Part shown: in pieces, positions 6,870 through 9,388 of the stretch
Layout of the letters: each line of letters begins with the position of its first letter
How positions within the stretch are numbered: position 1 is the stretch's first letter
Assembly (NCBI GenBank): GCA_050181375.1
Contig: JBFXDF010000149.1
Location: 1-9,388 of the forward strand
Direction: 5' to 3'
DNA length: 9,388 bases
Source of the DNA: DATARH01 sp050181375
Lineage (GTDB): Bacteria > Pseudomonadota > Alphaproteobacteria > ATCC43930 > CGMCC-115725
Translations under genes and position numbers: made by a program
Notes under the pieces: model-generated
What the model saw: only the letters and a program-made list of their open reading frames with translations
Database searches by the model: none
Told to the model about the DNA's origin: nothing

Positions 6870-7106
6870 ATGCTTGCCACCCGGCTCCGGCCATTCGACA
6901 GCCGCCCGCGCTTCGGCCGGCGTTCCATGACGCTGGATCTGCTCGGCGACGCGGCGCGTCGCATCCTGTATACGCTGCGTCTGTGGCGCGAGCGCGTGCA
7001 CGCCCGCAACGATCTCGCGCGGCTCGATGAGCGCGCGCTCGCGGATATCGGACTGACGCATGCCGACCGCGATTTCCTGGTCAACAAGCCGTTTTGGAGA
7101 GAATAA
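6870..7106 (+). CDS. DUF1127 domain small protein
   Basis: A 78-residue basic protein. The C-terminal half carries the DUF1127 signature: ARNDLARLDERALADIGLTH (45-64), then ADRDFLVNKPFWRE to the end, including the typical Pro-Phe-Trp-Arg terminus. The N-terminal part (1-20) is arginine-rich and probably disordered, followed by an amphipathic helix (about 21-44). ATG 6870 is chosen over the GTG/TTG-type starts further upstream because AGGAGA (6858-6863) stands at ideal spacing. Small DUF1127 proteins are numerous in alphaproteobacteria; the best-studied cases (for example CcaF1 of Rhodobacter sphaeroides) affect RNA turnover and stress responses, but most have no known role. Its TAA shares its last base with the ATG of the next gene, and it is transcribed away from the LysR gene. 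Confidence 0.88.
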   Translation: MLATRLRPFDSRPRFGRRSMTLDLLGDAARRILYTLRLWRERVHARNDLARLDERALADIGLTHADRDFLVNKPFWRE

Positions 7107-7288
7107 TGGAGGGTGTACTGAAGCGCGCCGCGGCGGCGCCGTTGCCGTGGTCTCCGCGGGATGCCGCGGGGTCCTTGATCAACGGGCTGTGGCGCCGAAT
7201 GGCAATGCGTCTGTACAGGCTCGCCGAACGGCTGCCAGGGTCCCAAGGCGAGCCGTCGCCCGAGTGGTTTCGCTACCCGCTGCCCTGA
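7106..7288 (+). CDS. Small basic protein of unknown function (60 residues)
   Basis: I do not recognise this protein. ATG 7106 shares its A with the TAA of the DUF1127 gene (TAATG), and GGAGAGA at 7096-7102 is a reasonable ribosome site, so translation is probably coupled; a TTG at 7094 would add four residues. The sequence has a proline/alanine-rich start, a central arginine-rich helix around residues 26-45 (INGLWRRMAMRLYRLAERLP) that could be amphipathic, and a C-terminus ending PEWFRYPLP. There are no cysteines, no signal peptide and no clear membrane segment. It is followed after 38 bases by the oxygenase gene. It may be a companion of the DUF1127 protein or act with the oxygenase. Coding status rests on the tight overlap, the ribosome site and the sensible composition, not on a family match. 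Confidence 0.6.
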   Translation: MEGVLKRAAAAPLPWSPRDAAGSLINGLWRRMAMRLYRLAERLPGSQGEPSPEWFRYPLP

Positions 7289-7313
7289 TCCCGCCGAACA
7301 GGCCCGCTATTGG

Positions 7314-7320
7314 AAGGAGG
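7314..7320 (+). promoter_or_regulatory. Strong Shine-Dalgarno for the CmcJ/NvfI-family gene
   Basis: AAGGAGG lies six bases before ATG 7327, the strongest ribosome site in the window. It fixes this start against a frame that stays open upstream to 7060 across the two small genes. It also suggests the oxygenase is made at a higher level than its coupled upstream neighbours, or independently of them. Confidence 0.85.
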
Positions 7321-7326
7321 AACGAA

Positions 7327-8163
7327 ATGAGCGATATCGACCGCCTGCCGTATGTCGAGGGCGAACTGAACTATCTCGGCGCGACCGCCGAGCGCCCGCG
7401 CTATTACGCCTACGACCGGGCCGACACCGACCCGCCGGCGCACATGCCGCTCGAGCCGCACACGATGCCGATCCATGATCTGCGGCCGGTCGCCGGCGAG
7501 CTGTCGCTCGACGTGCAGGGGTTCGCGCTCGCCGAGCACAGGAGCGCGGTGCGCGATTTCTGGGACGATGACGAGGTCCGCCGCGTCTACTACCCCGAGG
7601 CGGAAGCCTTTATCAAACAGGTGACCGGCGCCAGCCGCGTCTTTATTTTCGACCACCTGCAGCGCCGCCGCGTTCCCGGCCTCCAGGACCGCTCGCGCAG
7701 CGGACCGCGCCAGCCGGCGACCCGCGTGCATGTCGATCACACCGCCCGCTCCGGCCCGCAGCGGGTGCGCGACCTGCTCGGCGACGACGCCGAGGAGTTG
7801 CTGAAGGGGCGCGTGCAGGTGATCAATCTGTGGCGCCCGATCCTCGACGAGCCGCTGCGCGACGCGCCGCTCGCGGTGTGCGACTCGCGCACCGTCAAAT
7901 CCGACGATCTCGTGCCGTCCGACCTCGTCTATCGCGAGCGGGTCGGCGAGACCTATTCGGTCAGGTTCAACCCGGCGCATGAATGGTACTACGTGCCCGA
8001 GATGCGGCGCGACGAGGGATTGCTTCTGAAGATCGCCGACACCCGCACCGACATCCCGGCGCGCTTCATGCCGCACACCTCGTTCACCGACCCGACCACC
8101 CCGCCCAACGCAAGCCCGCGCGAAAGCATCGAGCTGCGCACGCTGGTCTTCCACCCGGCGTAA
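7327..8163 (+). CDS. CmcJ/NvfI-family protein, putative Fe(II)/2-oxoglutarate-dependent oxygenase
   Basis: This 278-residue soluble protein resembles the CmcJ/NvfI/AsaB family, which includes proteins of cephamycin and fungal meroterpenoid pathways; NvfI is an Fe(II)/2-oxoglutarate oxygenase, while older annotation calls members methyltransferases or GA4-desaturase-like. Family-like blocks are LNYLG (14-18), TRVHVDHTA (132-140), VQVINLWRPI (163-172) with LAVCDSRTV (182-190), FNPAHEWYYVPEM (214-226), and RFMPHTSFTDP (246-256) followed by RESIELRTLVF (265-275). His135 and Asp137 (HxD) with His250 could form the iron facial triad, and Arg265 or Arg271 could bind 2-oxoglutarate; these assignments are inference. 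The start is set by AAGGAGG at 7314-7320. It is the last gene of the set divergent from the LysR gene. The substrate is unknown; no biosynthetic cluster is visible here, and bacterial homologues of this kind are often found alone. Confidence 0.85.
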   Translation: MSDIDRLPYVEGELNYLGATAERPRYYAYDRADTDPPAHMPLEPHTMPIHDLRPVAGELSLDVQGFALAEHRSAVRDFWDDDEVRRVYYPEAEAFIKQVTGASRVFIFDHLQRRRVPGLQDRSRSGPRQPATRVHVDHTARSGPQRVRDLLGDDAEELLKGRVQVINLWRPILDEPLRDAPLAVCDSRTVKSDDLVPSDLVYRERVGETYSVRFNPAHEWYYVPEMRRDEGLLLKIADTRTDIPARFMPHTSFTDPTTPPNASPRESIELRTLVFHPA

Positions 8164-8184
8164 CGGCCGCCCCAGCCTCGTAGC

Positions 8185-8220
8185 GCGGATGACCCCGGCC
8201 GAAAGCCGGGGGTAATCCGC
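8185..8220. terminator. Stem-loop after the oxygenase gene; possible terminator and REP-like repeat
   Basis: Starting 22 bases after the stop codon, GCGGAT (8185-8190) and ATCCGC (8215-8220) enclose CCCCGGC-CGAAA-GCCGGGG (8193-8211), giving a stable two-part hairpin. There is no run of T after it. The outer bases (TAGCGCGGAT...AATCCGC) resemble a common proteobacterial intergenic repeat, so it may be a mobile-type REP sequence that also ends the transcript. Confidence 0.6.
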
Positions 8221-8280
8221 CAAAGCCGTTCGACGTTGTGAGAATGGCGGAATGCGCCTCGCTTTTCCGCCCCACGTGCC

Positions 8281-8416
8281 GCCCCTTACCGTGTCCCTCT
8301 CCCGGCCCGCGGGGAGAGGGAACCTGGGTAGAGAGCGCGCAAATGCCGGCCGGCTACACGCACAGGCGCTGCCACTCCCTCTCCCCGCTCGCGGGGAGAG
8401 GGCCGGGGTGAGGGGC
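8281..8416. repeat. Compound palindromic element with two hairpins
   Basis: Outer arms GCCCCTTACC (8281-8290) and GGTGAGGGGC (8407-8416) are inverted repeats matching at 9 of 10 positions. Inside are two hairpins: CCCTCTCCC / GGGAGAGGG (8295-8303 with 8312-8320) and a perfect 12-bp stem CCCTCTCCCCGC / GCGGGGAGAGGG (8377-8388 with 8391-8402). The CCCTCTCCCC...GGGGAGAGGG...GGGTGAGGGG pattern is a widespread proteobacterial intergenic repeat. Its two-hairpin design parallels the nested palindromes at 2045 and 5677 but the sequence is unrelated. It accounts for nearly half of the 286-base gap between the oxygenase gene and the small cysteine protein gene; I see no gene in that gap. Confidence 0.8.
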
Positions 8417-8449
8417 TTCACCGCATAACGCTTGTCGGCGCCAAGCCGC

Positions 8450-8638
8450 TCACAGCGCCTTGCACGACCCGTCGCATTCGTCGGGAAACAGGCTGAGACC
8501 GCAGGCGCACGGGCCGCGATGCCCCGGAATGCGCGCGGCATTCCTCGCGGCGGACGCCTCACGCAGCTTTTCGCGCCGCAACTCCTCGATGCGGGCGCGG
8601 ATCGTCTCGAAATCGTCGGCCGCGCGCGTCCGTGCCAT
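8450..8638 (-). CDS. Small four-cysteine protein of unknown function
   Basis: A 62-residue protein I cannot assign to a named family. Residues 8-27 (DDFETIRARIEELRREKLRE) form a charged, probably coiled helix. The C-terminal third has four cysteines at 44, 46, 55 and 59 in the pattern C-x-C-x8-C-x3-C (PCACGLSLFPDECDGSCKAL), suggesting a zinc-binding knuckle. ATG 8638 is preceded on the minus strand by GGAGG (8648-8644) at good spacing, which decides this start over an upstream GTG at 8665. The ordered cysteine motif right up to the stop, the helix and the ribosome site support a real gene. It stands alone between two palindromic repeat regions. A role in metal binding or as a small adaptor is possible but unproven. 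Confidence 0.68.
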   Translation of the reverse strand: MARTRAADDFETIRARIEELRREKLREASAARNAARIPGHRGPCACGLSLFPDECDGSCKAL

Positions 8639-8709
8639 CGCCCCCTCCGGTTTCCGGATTACCACGCCGCGCCGCCGTTCGCCAGATGCGGGAATGACGA
8701 CACTACCCC

Positions 8710-8796
8710 GTGGCCGGACTTGATCCGGCCACCCGCGCCTTTTCTGCCGCTTATCGGCCTCCGTGAAGACGTAGACGGCCGGGTCAAGCCCGGCCG
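8710..8796. repeat. Pair of alphaproteobacterial-type palindromes
   Basis: Two hairpins: GTGGCCGGA-CTTGA-TCCGGCCAC (8710-8732, perfect 9-bp stem) and CGGCCGGG-TCAAG-CCCGGCCG (8776-8796, perfect 8-bp stem). The loops CTTGA and TCAAG are reverse complements of each other, so the two hairpins are inverted copies of one unit, and GCGGGAATGACGAC (8689-8702) next to them is also typical of this repeat class. The second hairpin lies 21 bases beyond the stop of the minus-strand TPR gene and may serve as its terminator. These fill most of the gap between the small cysteine protein and the TPR gene. Confidence 0.75.
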
Positions 8797-8817
8797 AGGG
8801 GGTCCGCTCGGGCCGGA

Positions 8818-9388
8818 TCAGGGGTGCGCCGCTTTCGCCTGCTGCTGCTCGGCCAGGATCGCCGCCCGCAGACGTTCCGCCGTGGTGATGTCATACGCGG
8901 CGTTGCCCTCGCGATAGACCTCAAGCGCGCCGTCCACCGCTGTCAGCGCATCGGCCAGATACGCAAGCCGCGTCGCGCCGGTGGTACGAACCGCGAGGAT
9001 ATGGAACACCATGGCCAAATCCCCCTGGGTCTGTGCCCAGTAATACGGCATGCTCTCACGCGTCCGCTCGGTCAGCGCTGCGCGATAGGCGGAAACCGCC
9101 TCCTCCAGCCGCACCATGCCGCTCTCCCGCTCACCGAGCGCCCAAAGCGCAGCACCGAGGTTGTTCTGCGTCCTCGCCCATTGGAGCGGCACGCGCTCGC
9201 GCGTCCACTCGGTCAGCGCTGCGCGATAGGCGGAAACCGCCTCCTCCAGCCGCGCCATGCTGCTCTCCCGCTCACCGAGCGCCCAAAGCGCAGCACCGAG
9301 GTTGTTCTGCGTCCTCGCCCATTGGAGCGGCACGCGCTCGCGCGTCCACTCGGTCAGCGCTGCGCGATAGGCGGAAACCGCCTCCTCC
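8818..9388 (-). CDS. Tetratricopeptide repeat protein, C-terminal part (partial)
   Basis: The frame is open from the right edge to TGA at 8820-8818, giving about 189 residues; the start lies outside the window, and the GTG at 9333 is an internal valine in a repeat. The visible protein is a run of 47-residue units of the form QWARTQNNLGAALWALGERE followed by ARLEEAVSAYRAALTEWTRE. This is a TPR variant common in long alpha-solenoid proteins of alphaproteobacteria. Two full units and a partial one are near-identical; a fourth unit (MPYYWAQTQGDLAMVFHILA on) is diverged and caps the array, and the tail is a charged helix ending QQQAKAAHP. TPR arrays bind other proteins. Related proteins may carry an N-terminal enzymatic or signalling domain, which cannot be seen here, so function is open. 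Confidence 0.9.
   Translation of the reverse strand, partial: EEAVSAYRAALTEWTRERVPLQWARTQNNLGAALWALGERESSMARLEEAVSAYRAALTEWTRERVPLQWARTQNNLGAALWALGERESGMVRLEEAVSAYRAALTERTRESMPYYWAQTQGDLAMVFHILAVRTTGATRLAYLADALTAVDGALEVYREGNAAYDITTAERLRAAILAEQQQAKAAHP
9071..9388. repeat. 141-bp tandem repeat encoding TPR units
   Basis: Units at 9071-9211 and 9212-9352 differ at only 2 of 141 positions, and the 36 bases of a third unit (9353-9388) are identical to both. The period is a multiple of three (47 codons), so gain or loss of units keeps the frame. The repeat runs off the window edge, so total copy number is unknown. Confidence 0.95.

Noticed and set aside
7060..7326. An N-terminal extension of the oxygenase gene to 367 residues
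   Set aside because: AAGGAGG directly before ATG 7327 and the family N-terminus favour the shorter form; the extension overlaps both small genes.
8281..8416. Possible CRISPR-like array or attachment site
   Set aside because: Only two hairpins of unequal stem length and no regular spacers; better explained as a compound REP-type element.
7273..8562. A 429-codon minus-strand frame across the oxygenase gene and the repeats
   Set aside because: Antisense shadow running through intergenic palindromes; no motif or ribosome site.
6793..8780. GTAGACGGCC present both in the divergent gap and near the TPR gene
   Set aside because: A ten-base match without extended similarity; likely chance in GC-rich DNA.

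Overview
This is a 9.4 kb piece of a very GC-rich chromosome with dense coding. The gene set (EtfBA with the classic signatures, a GcvA-like LysR regulator divergent from a DUF1127 gene, a CmcJ/NvfI-family oxygenase, a 47-residue-period TPR protein) and the style of the intergenic palindromes (CTTCGAGACG...CGTCTCGAAGG; CCGGGTCAAGCCCGG; CCCTCTCCCC...GGGGAGAGGG) suggest an alphaproteobacterium, perhaps Rhodospirillales-like. That placement is inference; no rRNA or other marker is present, and no tRNA, CRISPR array, insertion sequence or phage gene was seen.

Layout. (1) 1-89 holds the last codons of an AraC/GlxA-type regulator. (2) 245-1951 is etfB-etfA, abutting with no gap, encoding the electron transfer flavoprotein that carries electrons from acyl-CoA and related dehydrogenases to the quinone pool. 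(3) A large nested palindrome (2045-2148) separates it from a dienelactone-hydrolase-family gene (2205-2945). (4) A membrane glycosyl-1-phosphate transferase of the WecA/MraY superfamily (2995-4065) overlaps the start of purH (4062-5657) by four bases, so envelope glycan initiation and purine synthesis are translationally coupled. (5) A second copy of the nested palindrome (5677-5775) lies between purH and a convergent LysR gene (5806-6741, minus strand). (6) Divergent from the LysR gene is a compact plus-strand set: a DUF1127 protein (6870-7106), an unrecognised 60-residue basic protein overlapping it by one base (7106-7288), and a CmcJ/NvfI-family putative Fe(II)/2-oxoglutarate oxygenase with a strong Shine-Dalgarno (7327-8163). 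(7) The right end holds two further classes of intergenic palindrome, a small four-cysteine protein (8450-8638, minus), another palindrome pair, and the C-terminal part of a TPR protein (8818-9388, minus) whose 141-bp repeats are almost identical in DNA.

Most genes are ordinary housekeeping or metabolism. The parts that deserve a second look are the LysR / DUF1127 / small protein / oxygenase module, which may be one regulated unit, the pair of nested palindromes whose inner hairpins differ in sequence yet still pair, and the nearly identical in-frame TPR repeats.
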